Source: Anaerobiospirillum sp. NML120448
Lineage (GTDB): Bacteria; Pseudomonadota; Gammaproteobacteria; Enterobacterales; Succinivibrionaceae
Direction: 5' to 3'
Length of the DNA stretch: 64,000 nucleotides
Assembly: GCF_023050945.1 (NCBI RefSeq)
Contig: NZ_JALKIM010000003.1
Coordinates: 53,447 to 117,446, forward strand
Both the position numbers and the translations under genes were made by a program. The first letter of the stretch is position 1. Every line of letters starts with the position of its first letter. Below the pieces are notes generated by a model. It did no database searches. It was not told the DNA's origin and worked only from the letters and a program-made list of their open reading frames with translations. This document shows, in pieces, positions 45,230 through 54,517 of this stretch.

Positions 45230-48200
45230 TTAGAAGAAATGGCTATAGTGGCGTAAGTATGCTACTAACTCAAGACTTGATTTACTTAAGAAATCGTAGT
45301 TTTGACTCTTTAATAAAATCATGTCAAATAAAATAGCAAAGAGAGTAATTAGCTGGAGCGCATAAACATAAGGTCTATTGGCTGTACCTTGGTTCTTGGC
45401 AATAAAATAGCCAAAGATTAAGCGTACTAAAATACTTACACCAAAGACAGATAAGCCTACGGTATAGTGTAAGAGACCAAATGAGGCCATAATGCTTAAG
45501 ATAATGACAAAGAGTAAGCCCTTAGTTGACATATTGCCAATGGAGTCCATTGGGTCTTGAGGGAAATTCCAAGTCAATGAAGAAGCAGTAGCCGCAGCCA
45601 TCATAGAGGCAATAGCAAAGGATGCAGTAGCCTCAACAATACCATCAGTCTTTACTATCAGAGTATTAGCCAGCCAAATAAAGATCAGCATAGGAACCAT
45701 AACTGAGGCTGAGGAGAGCACTGAGTCACGTTTCCACTTACGACTAATAAAGACGCAAATACGATGAATACCACGATAGGCAGTTAAGCCTGTTAGTAGT
45801 AAATAAATTAAATAAGAAATCGATCCTACATAATCAAGCTCAATAGTAGAGTGCAAGATACTACCAACAGCACCAGCAATTAAACCCACAAAGAAGAATG
45901 GAATAGGCATAGAGCTTGGATAGCTTTGGCCTAAAGTCTTAGATAGGTTTGGTGCAATCAGCGGTAAAGTAGTGTGACTAAAGAATGAGGCAATCAGCTG
46001 ACGGATATATAAGCATATCATCATGCCAAAGCCGACATTATCTTTAATGGTCATATTAGAGAAGTTGTAATTACCATCTTCTTCTTTACGCTGGTTGGCA
46101 TTTAATTGCTTTTGCTTAAGCTCAGCACTAGTAAGCTCCTGATTAGTAGTTTCAGGATTTAAAGTAGCACTATTAGCTAATTCCTCGGCATTAGCAGCCA
46201 TAAGGCCATTAGCCTCTGTCTCAGCAGCTTGAGCATTATTAACGCCATCAAAAAGCTCAGGGCTTGATGATAAATTGTTAGTCTCATTACCCTCTAATAA
46301 CGCACCATTAGGCTCATCTAAGGTAGTTTGCTCTCCTTGAGAGGCCAACATACGAGCACGCTTAACCACCTCAGAGTTAGGGGCAGCCATGGATTCACGA
46401 GCTGCATCGGCAAGCTCCTTCATATAGGCAGCTTCTTCCTCTGGGGTTGGCATAGCCTCATAAGACTCTAAAGATTCATCATGAATAATTTTAGAGCGCT
46501 GTGCATTAAGCTCGCCTTTATTGCGCTTAACTCCTACTAAATAAACTGGGCCATCATCTTGATTAGCTTTATTGGCAAGCTTATCTTTGCTCATATAGTA
46601 TTTTGGACCATCATCTGGCTCAATACTGTTTTTAAGGTTGAGCTGAGATAAAGCGCCATCACCCATACCTGATGGTTCTGGGCTGTGATGCTCTTCGTTT
46701 AATTCTTGTTCAAAGGCTGGCTCTAAATTAGCCTCAGCCATGGCTCTTTCTTTTGCCAAAGCTCTTTCTTTAGCACGAGCACGCTCATTTTGCTCAAACT
46801 CAGCAGGAGATTGATAGCGTGGTGGGGTATTGACCTTATTCTTATTGCGTAAGGCATTTTCCTGAGCTAAGCGGCTAGCATAAGTACCATAATAAAGAGG
46901 TGCTTCCTCTTGAGGCTCACTTACATTGTTAGTCTCATCGGCGCTAGTAAAGTTATCCTGATCTGGCATATCAGAACCGTAGAAATCAGTCTCAGACTCT
47001 TGATCAGGGGTCTGACGCATAGCGTTTTGATGGGCTAATTTATTAGCATAAGTGCCATAAGAGTATGGATTATCCTCTTGTTGATTGCTCTTAGCAGCTA
47101 CCTCGGCATTAAAGTTTTCGTGTACACCTACTACATAGTTAGGGCCATCATCCTCTTTTTCTGGCATATCAGTAGGCATGGCCTGAACTTCACTCTCATC
47201 ATATTGAGAGTAGTCGTAGTAATTAGGATTATCATTAGTATTTTTTACTAAAGCATCCTGGTTTTCTTCGTAATAATCATTACTGTTGTCATAGTAAGGC
47301 TGCTCACCATCATTAGCCTCATAATCTGGCTCTTCCTTGTGGTAGTTAGGATCAGCAATACCATCATACAAGGAGTAATCCAAATTACCCTGCTCATCGT
47401 AGCTCTCTACAGCCTCATTACCTAAGCCTTGCTCTTGGCCCTGGCTCTGGCCATTGGCCTGAGCCAATTCCTGAGCCATAGCTGCCTGAGCCTGCTCAGC
47501 GGCCATTTCCTCTTCAAACTTGGCTTTGGCCTCAAAGTGCTCTTGATTTTGACGGGCGGCCATTTCATTAACCGCTTGGATTTGGTCAATGTAGCTGGCT
47601 GATAAACCTGTAATTACAGTGCTAGTATCTGGAGCCTCACTAGCTACCATGCGATTATCTAAACCTACAATGGCAGTGTGACCCTCCTCCATAACAGTAG
47701 CATCCTTAAATAGGTTAGTAGTACTGCCACTTTGGATACTATTGATATCACGAGCAATATTGCTTGAACCTGTTTGATGGAACAGGTCATTTTCACGAGG
47801 CTCGATAGTAAGAGGAGTCATACCAGAGGTTGGAGATTTAGGAGTAGAACCTCCAGCCATAGCAATAATAGCAAGCTCCTCAGGAGTCATGGTACGGGAG
47901 CTAGTGCTTTGTTCTACAGGGGTAATAACACGCTCCTCAATACCACTAATAGCAGTAGAGGTATCAAGCATCTTAGCGCCTTTCATTACGCCCTTTTCAG
48001 GAACTTCAATACTCTCATCCACTACTAAGCCGCTATTATCCCCAGCGCCAGCGCCCTGGCTATCGCCAGCGCTCTCGCTGCCGCTATCGCTAGCATCTAA
48101 ACTTGCAGAACGTGAGAAGGCAGAACCAGCCTGAGCAATCATAGCCAGCTCTTCTGCGCTGATAGTACGGGAGCTAGAGCTTTGCTCTACAGGGGTAACC

Positions 48201-49624
48201 ACACGCTCCTCAATGCCGCTAATAGCAGTAGAGGTATCAAGCATCTTAGCGCCTTTCATTACGCCCTTTTCAGGAACTTCAATACTCTCATCAACTACTA
48301 AACCGCTGTTATCACCAGCGCCAGCGCCCTGGCTATCGCCAGCGCTCTCGCTGCCGCTATCGCTAGCATCTAAACTTGCAGAGCGGGAGAAAGCAGAACC
48401 AGCCTGAGCAATCATAGCTAGCTCTTCTGCGCTGATAGTACGGGAGCTAGAGCTTTGCTCTACAGGGGTAACCACACGCTCGGTACTACCACTAATAGCA
48501 GTAGAGGTATCAAGCATCTTAGCGCCTTTCATTACGCCCTTTTCAGGAACTTCAATATTCTCATCAACTACTAGGCCAGTACCATCGCTAGTGCTCTCAC
48601 CAGCGCTTGCGCTGGTATCAGAGCTTAAATCAGGGCTCTCCCCAGCGCTATCACTGTCATCTAAATTTGCAGAGCGGGAGAAGGCTGAACCAGCCTGAGC
48701 AATCATAGCTAATTCTTCTGGGGTTATAGTGCGGGAGCTGGAACTTTGCTCCACAGGGGTAACTACACGCTCAGTGCTGCCGCTAATAGCAGTAGCAGTA
48801 TCAAGCATGGTGGCACCCTTCATAACACCACTTTCAGGAGTAGCAATTTCACTAGCGCTTGTAGTTAAGCTTTCGTCTGCAACCTTGCTAATATCTTCTT
48901 GTGCTTGGCTCTTGTCACTGTCGCTAGTTTGAGCCTCTGCCTCAATGGTAGCTGGGCTTTGGCTATCCATAGCTTGGGATTGACCTTCCTGGGAGTCATC
49001 AGAGGATGGGGTATCGTAAATCTTGAGACGTGGCTCTTCCTCTTGAGGCATAGTAACGTCTACGCCTTTGCTAGTGGCATTATCTTGGCTTGGCTCTGAC
49101 TCTTGGAGCATATTGGAAACCTCAAGATCGGCGCTTGCACCTAATGAGCTATTTTCAGTATTGTTTTGATCTTTTTGAGATGACACAGTACTTGCTCCTA
49201 TAGTGGAAGATGGAGAATTAAAGTTGCTAACTGCTAAGGCTATATCATCAGCACATAAATCATCAGCAATCTCTTCAGTGTTATTGTCACTAACATTGCT
49301 TAGAGCTTGCTTAGATAAGTCATTTTCATATTCAAAATGGCTGTCCTCTGCAATATAGTTGCTGTGAGCCATACTATAGCTATTGCCAGATAAGGTAGCC
49401 TGAGCCATGGATTGACTAGTGCTATTATCTTGTGAATTTGGTTCGGACATAGTGCTATTAGCATCTGGATTGGTTAGACGCTCTAGAGTTTCTAAGTCAA
49501 TATCATCAATATTTAGAGACTCTGTATTTTGGGTCTCTGGTTCTAAAGATGCGTTGCTGTCTAATTGAGTTGCAGCATTTAATTTGCGATCGTTAAGATC
49601 GTTAGCCTTATTAGAGTCAGTCAT
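45230..49624 (-). CDS. 1464-residue protein: long acidic repeat region plus C-terminal multi-TM domain (distant CobS-like)
   Basis: Residues 1-1185 are Ser/Asp/Glu/Ala/Asn-rich, without signal peptide or TM; they include a 91-97-residue repeat (about 258-598) and short repeated motifs (YGTYAxxLAxxNAxR twice, DDGPxYxVGV-type three times). Residues about 1190-1464 are hydrophobic with roughly seven or eight TM segments. This part reads like the adenosylcobinamide-GDP ribazoletransferase CobS in order and spacing: QLIASFFSHTTLPL, IPFFFVGLIAGAVGSIL, LIYLLLTGLTAYRGIHRI. The CobS DGLADTxDG motif is absent (TAYRGIHRICVF there), as is the late GxTGD motif. So it may be a non-catalytic relative, or the similarity may be chance. 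The ATG at 49624 lacks a clear ribosome-binding site. Confidence 0.7.
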   Translation of the reverse strand: MTDSNKANDLNDRKLNAATQLDSNASLEPETQNTESLNIDDIDLETLERLTNPDANSTMSEPNSQDNSTSQSMAQATLSGNSYSMAHSNYIAEDSHFEYENDLSKQALSNVSDNNTEEIADDLCADDIALAVSNFNSPSSTIGASTVSSQKDQNNTENSSLGASADLEVSNMLQESEPSQDNATSKGVDVTMPQEEEPRLKIYDTPSSDDSQEGQSQAMDSQSPATIEAEAQTSDSDKSQAQEDISKVADESLTTSASEIATPESGVMKGATMLDTATAISGSTERVVTPVEQSSSSRTITPEELAMIAQAGSAFSRSANLDDSDSAGESPDLSSDTSASAGESTSDGTGLVVDENIEVPEKGVMKGAKMLDTSTAISGSTERVVTPVEQSSSSRTISAEELAMIAQAGSAFSRSASLDASDSGSESAGDSQGAGAGDNSGLVVDESIEVPEKGVMKGAKMLDTSTAISGIEERVVTPVEQSSSSRTISAEELAMIAQAGSAFSRSASLDASDSGSESAGDSQGAGAGDNSGLVVDESIEVPEKGVMKGAKMLDTSTAISGIEERVITPVEQSTSSRTMTPEELAIIAMAGGSTPKSPTSGMTPLTIEPRENDLFHQTGSSNIARDINSIQSGSTTNLFKDATVMEEGHTAIVGLDNRMVASEAPDTSTVITGLSASYIDQIQAVNEMAARQNQEHFEAKAKFEEEMAAEQAQAAMAQELAQANGQSQGQEQGLGNEAVESYDEQGNLDYSLYDGIADPNYHKEEPDYEANDGEQPYYDNSNDYYEENQDALVKNTNDNPNYYDYSQYDESEVQAMPTDMPEKEDDGPNYVVGVHENFNAEVAAKSNQQEDNPYSYGTYANKLAHQNAMRQTPDQESETDFYGSDMPDQDNFTSADETNNVSEPQEEAPLYYGTYASRLAQENALRNKNKVNTPPRYQSPAEFEQNERARAKERALAKERAMAEANLEPAFEQELNEEHHSPEPSGMGDGALSQLNLKNSIEPDDGPKYYMSKDKLANKANQDDGPVYLVGVKRNKGELNAQRSKIIHDESLESYEAMPTPEEEAAYMKELADAARESMAAPNSEVVKRARMLASQGEQTTLDEPNGALLEGNETNNLSSSPELFDGVNNAQAAETEANGLMAANAEELANSATLNPETTNQELTSAELKQKQLNANQRKEEDGNYNFSNMTIKDNVGFGMMICLYIRQLIASFFSHTTLPLIAPNLSKTLGQSYPSSMPIPFFFVGLIAGAVGSILHSTIELDYVGSISYLIYLLLTGLTAYRGIHRICVFISRKWKRDSVLSSASVMVPMLIFIWLANTLIVKTDGIVEATASFAIASMMAAATASSLTWNFPQDPMDSIGNMSTKGLLFVIILSIMASFGLLHYTVGLSVFGVSILVRLIFGYFIAKNQGTANRPYVYALQLITLFAILFDMILLKSQNYDFLSKSSLELVAYLRHYSHFF
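47830..48850 (-). repeat. 273-bp repeats (91 residues) in the giant membrane-protein gene
   Basis: The word TCTTAGCGCC recurs at 47971, 48244 and 48517, exactly 273 bases apart. A diverged upstream copy is offset by 291 bases (97 residues). The unit contains PEKGVMKGAKMLDTSTAISG, then (ER)VVTPVEQSSSSRT, EELAMIAQAGSAFSRS and a variable Ser/Gly/Asp stretch. The last two full copies are almost identical in DNA. Confidence 0.9.
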
Positions 49625-49840
49625 AATTCAAAAACATTGTGGTTGATCTACTATAAGAGCACCAAAACTCCATAGCAAACAAACACCATACCCTTTAATT
49701 GTCTTAGTAAAGATAGAACATAGTTAAGATACAAGTTAACTATTAGTGTTCTCTCTCATCAGAAAGTGCCTTAGCAAGGATCACAAAGAAAAAATTTCTT
49801 ACCCAGGAAGCTTTAAAGCTGGCAATTATAAAAAGCTTAG

Positions 49841-50274
49841 CTAAAAACTATTTGAGATCCGCAAATCAATAATTCTAGCATCATGTGGCTTACTTTGTAA
49901 GACTTTAGCCAAGACAGCACTAAGCGCAATAGTGGTAATGGTCTCTTAAAAAGACATCAGGGAGAAAATTGGTGATGCTTTATCACGATACGACTTAAAG
50001 GCGCTTGAGTAACGTAAGTAGGCTAATGCCACCATAATGCCTAAGCTATCAGCTATAAGATTACTAAGGAAAAACAAAGAGCATGTTTTTCAACCAAACA
50101 AAATGGTGAGCAATCAATGTGGACAAAGAGATGGTTTGAAAGAAAAATACATGCTCATTAGGCATAGGTAGGGTACACTTATATTGAGAGTTAACAAAGT
50201 TAAGTAAGCTATCAGGCATAAAGGTTCTTAAGAGTGAACCTAAGGCCCATACCCTAAGAGTAAGGAATAATAGT
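49841..50274 (-). pseudogene. Decayed membrane-protein gene with a homopolymer frameshift and a stop
   Basis: On the minus strand one frame reads ...RVWALGSLLRTFMPDSLLNF, through MPNEHVFFFQTISL, to WLKNMLFVFP and a TAG at 50064-50066. Removing one base in the A5 run at 50070-50074 joins it to a second frame reading SNLIADSLGIMVALAYLRYS, through SYRDKASPIFSLMSF, to TAA (49946-49948). The same frame then continues ETITTIALSAVLAKVLQSKP to TAG at 49841-49843. Hydrophobic segments and codon use look protein-like across both breaks. The 5' end is unclear and runs into the start of the J-domain gene on the other strand. Family not identified; a degraded copy of the neighbour's membrane domain is possible but unproven. 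Confidence 0.6.
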
Positions 50275-51711
50275 GTGATCAGAGCATTTTTAGTGCATTT
50301 GGGCAGGTTTTTTAGAATGCTGCTGTTATCAGCTTTTGTCTGCGTGCTGTTAATCCCTCTTGCTTTTAATATTTTAGAAATTATCTTTGGTCGTTTTGCT
50401 AAACAAGATAATGTCTACCTAATATGTGCTTTAATTTCTTTATTAGTAAGCGCTCTGTATACCTTTTGGCAGAAAGATAGAGTTAATTCTGATGAAGTGA
50501 TTTTCTTTATGCGCAATCGCATGATCAAACAAGGACGTAGGTTTAATCACTTTATTGCTCTTAATGCCATATTAGTGGCTAAAGTTGGCAATTATGACCT
50601 TAATTTGCATATTAAAAAGTACAAAGAACAATTACAAAAAGAAGCGCAGCAACAAGAGGCCCAACAAAATCAGTCCCATGATGGCAGCTCCACCACTAAT
50701 AGTAATGACAGCCTTGCTTTGATGGATCTCTACCAAGCTAGAGAAAGTACTAAACAATATGATGCCATACTTAGTAGCATCATGGCTCATAAAAGATTCC
50801 AGGGACAAGATGACTGGGAGAATAAGGCCAGAGCATTGGCTTATGGTGAGGCCTTGGCTTTTATTGAAAGTTTAATGAGCTCAGTTAGTGCTACTGATAA
50901 GCAACATAGCGCTATTGCCAAGGTTTACATTGCAACCCTCTTAGATAATCCTCAACTTGCCTATGAGCTCAATTATGTAAAAAAGATCAGCAAAAAATGT
51001 GGCCCATATTTGTGTGAGCTATTGTTCGTCTTGATGTTAAGAACGCTCATGAACGTCAATCCCTTTAAAATTGGCTATATCGATTATCGTGTGCTCTTAG
51101 AACATCCTACTGTTAAGAAGGTAGGTGCTATGCTCTTAGAAATAGACGAAGACTTAATTAATAGTAGCTATTACAATCGCTTTTTCTTTTTGCTCAATCA
51201 AGAGCAAGTACGTATTCGCCAAAAATGGATTAACTCTCACTACCAAGAGGCAGCTGCCTCAGCCTCGGCCTCTGCTTCTGCTGCAGGAGCGGGCGCTGAT
51301 GCTGGCTCTAGCCAGGGCGCTAGCTCTAGCTCTAGCTCTAGCTCTAGTGATGGTTTTGAGCGGCAATATAGCTACTCTTATAGCTATAAAGATGGCTTTA
51401 GGGAAGGTGCAGGCGCAAGCGAAGGTGCGGGCGCTGGTGCGGGCGCAGGCGCTCAATTTAACCAAGATAATAGGGCTAATAATAATCAGCGCTATTTGTC
51501 TAAAAAAGAAAAGGCCTATATTACTTTAGGCTTAGATAGCTCTAGCACTATTGAGCAGGTGAAAAAACAATATCGCAAGTTGGCCTTTAAGTACCATCCT
51601 GACCATATTGCAGATTATGAGAGTTTTTCTCCTAGTCAAAAACAAGAGCTTAATGCGCAATTTCTAGCCATTGTTCAGGCTTATGAGATCATATTAAAAG
51701 ACCAAGCATAA
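50275..51711 (+). CDS. Membrane-anchored J-domain (DnaJ-like) protein, DjlA-like layout
   Basis: 478 residues. Two N-terminal TM segments (about 11-33 and 46-65), a cytoplasmic helical middle (about 70-320) that may correspond to the TerB-like part of DjlA, a low-complexity Ala/Ser/Gly linker (about 325-395, SASASASAAGAGADAG and GAGASEGAGAGAGAGA with an S-run and YSYSYSY), and a C-terminal J-domain with HPD at 441-443 (KYHPDHI). J-domains stimulate the ATPase of DnaK. The start is the GTG at 50275 with AAGGA 8 bases upstream. Compared with DjlA it has two TM segments and a repetitive linker, so it may be a distinct family. Not in an operon. Confidence 0.8.
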   Translation: MIRAFLVHLGRFFRMLLLSAFVCVLLIPLAFNILEIIFGRFAKQDNVYLICALISLLVSALYTFWQKDRVNSDEVIFFMRNRMIKQGRRFNHFIALNAILVAKVGNYDLNLHIKKYKEQLQKEAQQQEAQQNQSHDGSSTTNSNDSLALMDLYQARESTKQYDAILSSIMAHKRFQGQDDWENKARALAYGEALAFIESLMSSVSATDKQHSAIAKVYIATLLDNPQLAYELNYVKKISKKCGPYLCELLFVLMLRTLMNVNPFKIGYIDYRVLLEHPTVKKVGAMLLEIDEDLINSSYYNRFFFLLNQEQVRIRQKWINSHYQEAAASASASASAAGAGADAGSSQGASSSSSSSSSDGFERQYSYSYSYKDGFREGAGASEGAGAGAGAGAQFNQDNRANNNQRYLSKKEKAYITLGLDSSSTIEQVKKQYRKLAFKYHPDHIADYESFSPSQKQELNAQFLAIVQAYEIILKDQA

Positions 51712-52136
51712 GAGCCTCAAGAGCTGTTTTGTAAAGCTTGTTTTATTAATTTTTAAGATGGGGGGACTGCTATCAATGCAAGTGCCTAAAATGGTGCAAA
51801 AATCTTACAGAGTATAAAGATTTGTGATAGAATGATAATCCCCCTCAAATTTGACTTCTTTATTGAGCTTGCGATAGCTCTAGTAGTGAAGTGCCATCTT
51901 TTCTTTTAGATGCTCTTAATGGGCAGCTATGCTTCTTTGCATTTAAAATCCTTATGCTTTTAGCTACTGATACTGAAATTTATACATCAGCCAAGCAAAT
52001 AAGATATTTTTTACTATGTGGCTATTAGTCAGTAGCGTAAAGAGAGCTTATCAGGTTTTGTTGGATGATTTTTAAGGCTAAATAGAGAGCTTTAGAAATT
52101 GTGGATTAAAGGTTTAACACAGGAATTGTTCTTCAA
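51712..52136. other. Leader region of metNI; no supported gene
   Basis: Contains the promoter-like sequence at 51805-51833 and a small hairpin GAGCT/AGCTC near 51868. I looked for a MetJ box or a SAM-type riboswitch and saw neither. The leader would be about 300 bases. Confidence 0.45.
51805..51833 (+). promoter_or_regulatory. Candidate metNI promoter
   Basis: TTACAG (51805-51810) and TAGAAT (51828-51833) at 17-base spacing. Confidence 0.4.
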
Positions 52137-53201
52137 GTGATCGAGCTTAAGAATATTGAGAAAGTGTACAATCAGGGCACCTCACGAGAGGTTAAGGCCT
52201 TGAAGAATATTTCACTTTCAATTGAACGTGGTGAGATCTTTGGTGTGATTGGTTTATCAGGTGCTGGTAAGTCCACCTTGATCCGTCACATCAATATGTT
52301 GGAGCGTCCAACCTCAGGTCAAGTTATCGTTGATGGTCAAGATTTGACCGCTATGAGCGAGTCTAAGTTACGTGCAGCTCGTAGCCATATTGGCATGATT
52401 TTCCAAAGCTTTAATTTGTTATCTTCAGCTACTGTTTCAGATAATATTGCTTTTCCTCTACGTTTAGAAGGCAAGATGACTGAGGATAAAATTAAAGAGC
52501 GTGTTGCTGAGCTTTTAAAATTAGTAGGTCTTGAAGATAAGGCCCAAATGTACCCAGCTCAACTCTCTGGTGGTCAAAAACAACGTGTGGGTATTGCCCG
52601 TGCTTTAGCCAATGATCCTAAAGTGTTGTTATGTGACGAGGCTACCTCTGCTTTAGATCCTAAGACTACTATGTCTATTTTAGAGTTGCTCATGCAATTG
52701 CGTGACAAGCTCAATTTAACCATTGTGATTATTACTCACCAAATGGAAGTGATCAAAGAGTGTTGCGACCGTGTAGCGGTAATCGATGGTGGCATCATTT
52801 CTGAGATGGGATCTACTTTACAGATCTTTACTGATCCTCAACAGCCTTTAACTAAGCGCTTGGTTAGTGCTGTGGTACGTCGTGGCTTGCCAGAGTTATT
52901 ACGTCACACTGAAATTGTTGATCAATATACCGAAGGCTCTAAGGCTGTAGTAGAGCTCTTATTCTTAGGCCCTAAGGCTGATGCTCCTGTTATTGTAGAG
53001 GTTGCTACCTTATGCAAGGTTAAGATCAGTCTCTTAGGCGGTAGTATTGACCATATCAAAAAAGAGCCTTTTGGTCTCATGGTAGTAGAAGTTGGTGGCT
53101 CAAAAGCTGAAATTGAGCATGCCTTAGATGAGTTTAAGGCACGTATTCATAGAGTGGAGGTGTTAGGTTATGACCAGCGTAAGCAACTTTCTGACTTCTA
53201 A
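52137..53201 (+). CDS. metN: Methionine ABC transporter ATP-binding protein
   Basis: ATPase that drives D/L-methionine import with MetI. Seen: 354 residues, Walker A GLSGAGKST (39-47), Q-loop FQSFNLL, signature LSGGQKQRVGIARAL, Walker B VLLCDEATSALDP, H-loop IITHQ, and a C-terminal NIL (ACT-like) domain from about 270 that in this family senses methionine. The start is GTG at 52137, with AGGA about 12 bases upstream. The last 32 bases overlap metI, consistent with coupled translation. metQ is missing. Confidence 0.94.
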   Translation: MIELKNIEKVYNQGTSREVKALKNISLSIERGEIFGVIGLSGAGKSTLIRHINMLERPTSGQVIVDGQDLTAMSESKLRAARSHIGMIFQSFNLLSSATVSDNIAFPLRLEGKMTEDKIKERVAELLKLVGLEDKAQMYPAQLSGGQKQRVGIARALANDPKVLLCDEATSALDPKTTMSILELLMQLRDKLNLTIVIITHQMEVIKECCDRVAVIDGGIISEMGSTLQIFTDPQQPLTKRLVSAVVRRGLPELLRHTEIVDQYTEGSKAVVELLFLGPKADAPVIVEVATLCKVKISLLGGSIDHIKKEPFGLMVVEVGGSKAEIEHALDEFKARIHRVEVLGYDQRKQLSDF

Positions 53202-53862
53202 TTGGGCCCAATACTCTAAAATGGCTACCTTATTATGGGATGCCACTTTACAGACCTTATACATGGTAGGTGCCTCCTCTGCAATTTCCATTGCTTTAGG
53301 CGTGCCTTTAGGCGTGCTCTTATTAGTAACCTCTAAGGGTTATTTCTTTGAGAATTTAGCTTTCTATCGTGTACTTGGTACTGTGGTTAATGCCTTACGC
53401 TCCATTCCATTTATTATTTTAATGGTGGCTATTAGCCCATTAACTAAGATGATTGTAGGCTCTTCTATTGGTACCACCGCTGTGATTGTACCTTTAGTAG
53501 TAGGTACTATTCCTTTTACTGGTCGTTTAGTTGAGACTAGCTTAAGAACAGTACCTCAGGGCTTAATTGAAGCGGCTACCTCTATGGGTGCTAGCCCTTG
53601 GCAAATCGTACGTAAAGTATTACTCCCAGAGGCTCTTCCTGAGTTAATTCAAAACTTTACCATCACAGTCATTGTTATTATTGGCTGTTCTGCTATGGCT
53701 GGTGCCATTGGTGGTGGTGGTCTAGGTGACGTAGCTATTCGTTATGGTTATATGCGTTTCCGCCTGGATATGATGATTGGAACTGTGGTGATCTTAATTC
53801 TCATGGTTCAAATCGTTCAATTTATCGGTGATTACTTAACCCGCAAGGTAGACCACCGCTAA
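53170..53862 (+). CDS. metI: Methionine ABC transporter permease
   Basis: Inner-membrane permease of the MetNIQ importer. Seen: 230 residues, about five TM segments, and the cytoplasmic EAA loop EAATSMGASPWQIVRKVLLPEALP near residues 137-160 that docks on MetN. The start overlaps the end of metN by 32 bases. A terminator follows within 30 bases, so the operon ends here and the binding protein MetQ must be encoded elsewhere. Confidence 0.94.
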   Translation: MTSVSNFLTSNWAQYSKMATLLWDATLQTLYMVGASSAISIALGVPLGVLLLVTSKGYFFENLAFYRVLGTVVNALRSIPFIILMVAISPLTKMIVGSSIGTTAVIVPLVVGTIPFTGRLVETSLRTVPQGLIEAATSMGASPWQIVRKVLLPEALPELIQNFTITVIVIIGCSAMAGAIGGGGLGDVAIRYGYMRFRLDMMIGTVVILILMVQIVQFIGDYLTRKVDHR

Positions 53863-53891
53863 AAATTCAAGGCCTCATAGCCAGTACTAAC

Positions 53892-53940
53892 AGAGCCAGC
53901 CCATCTTAATACCAATAGATAGGCTGGCTCTTGTATTTTT
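53892..53940 (+). terminator. metNI terminator
   Basis: Perfect 10-bp stem AGAGCCAGCC / GGCTGGCTCT (53892-53901 with 53922-53931), then TGTATTTTT. Confidence 0.8.
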
Positions 53941-54429
53941 AGAATTCATCTTTTTAAAAAAGCTACGCTCTTAAGCGCAGGCAAACAGGGCTCTAACAGC
54001 CATCAATTAACTTCTGTGCAACCACCTAAGCGCTACAAACTATCATGGCCCTTCAGCCAATCATGGCCAATAATGGCCATCCTGAGCGTTGTACGCATTC
54101 TGACTATAATGACCATGATTGCAAGAAACTAAATTGGGTGCAATCCAAGCCATTGGTAGCTTGAAAGGTAATGGTTGCTTGTGAGTTGTTAAGCTTGCAT
54201 CTGTGCCTTGAGGGCTACAGCTTGTAATGGGTAGAGCTCAAATTTTGAGCTTGGAACTTTAAGCTATATTTTTTGTGTGTTAGCTTAGGTGAAATACTGA
54301 TAGGAACAAGCTTTTCTTAGCTTGCACTTACCTTTGCATTGCAGTTGCGTGACGGTGGAGATAGGGCGATATCTTGCTTGAGTGTAGATGCAGAGAAGAC
54401 TGGCGGTATATTTTGGGATGGCACAAACA
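53941..54429. other. Gap between convergent metI and ilvD; word repeats, no gene seen
   Basis: Includes ATGGCC/TGGCCAAT words (54040-54080) and a perfect odd palindrome AGCTCAAATTTTGAGCT at 54235-54251. Confidence 0.5.
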
Positions 54430-54465
54430 AATAGCGCCGCCACTAAGTATTAGGGCAGCGCTATT
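54430..54465 (-). terminator. ilvD terminator
   Basis: AATAGCGC / GCGCTATT with a partly paired 20-base loop, followed on the minus strand by TGTTTGTG. A closer hairpin, TAAACGC / GCGTTTA (54484-54502), lies just after the stop; which one terminates is not clear. Confidence 0.55.
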
Positions 54466-54517
54466 GTTGGTTTCCTTAAAGTTAAACGCTAGGGGCGTTT
54501 AGCTTTTGGGGTGGTGA

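Noticed and set aside
51712..52136. SAM riboswitch or MetJ operator upstream of metN
   Set aside because: No AGACGTCT-type boxes and no recognisable riboswitch core were seen.
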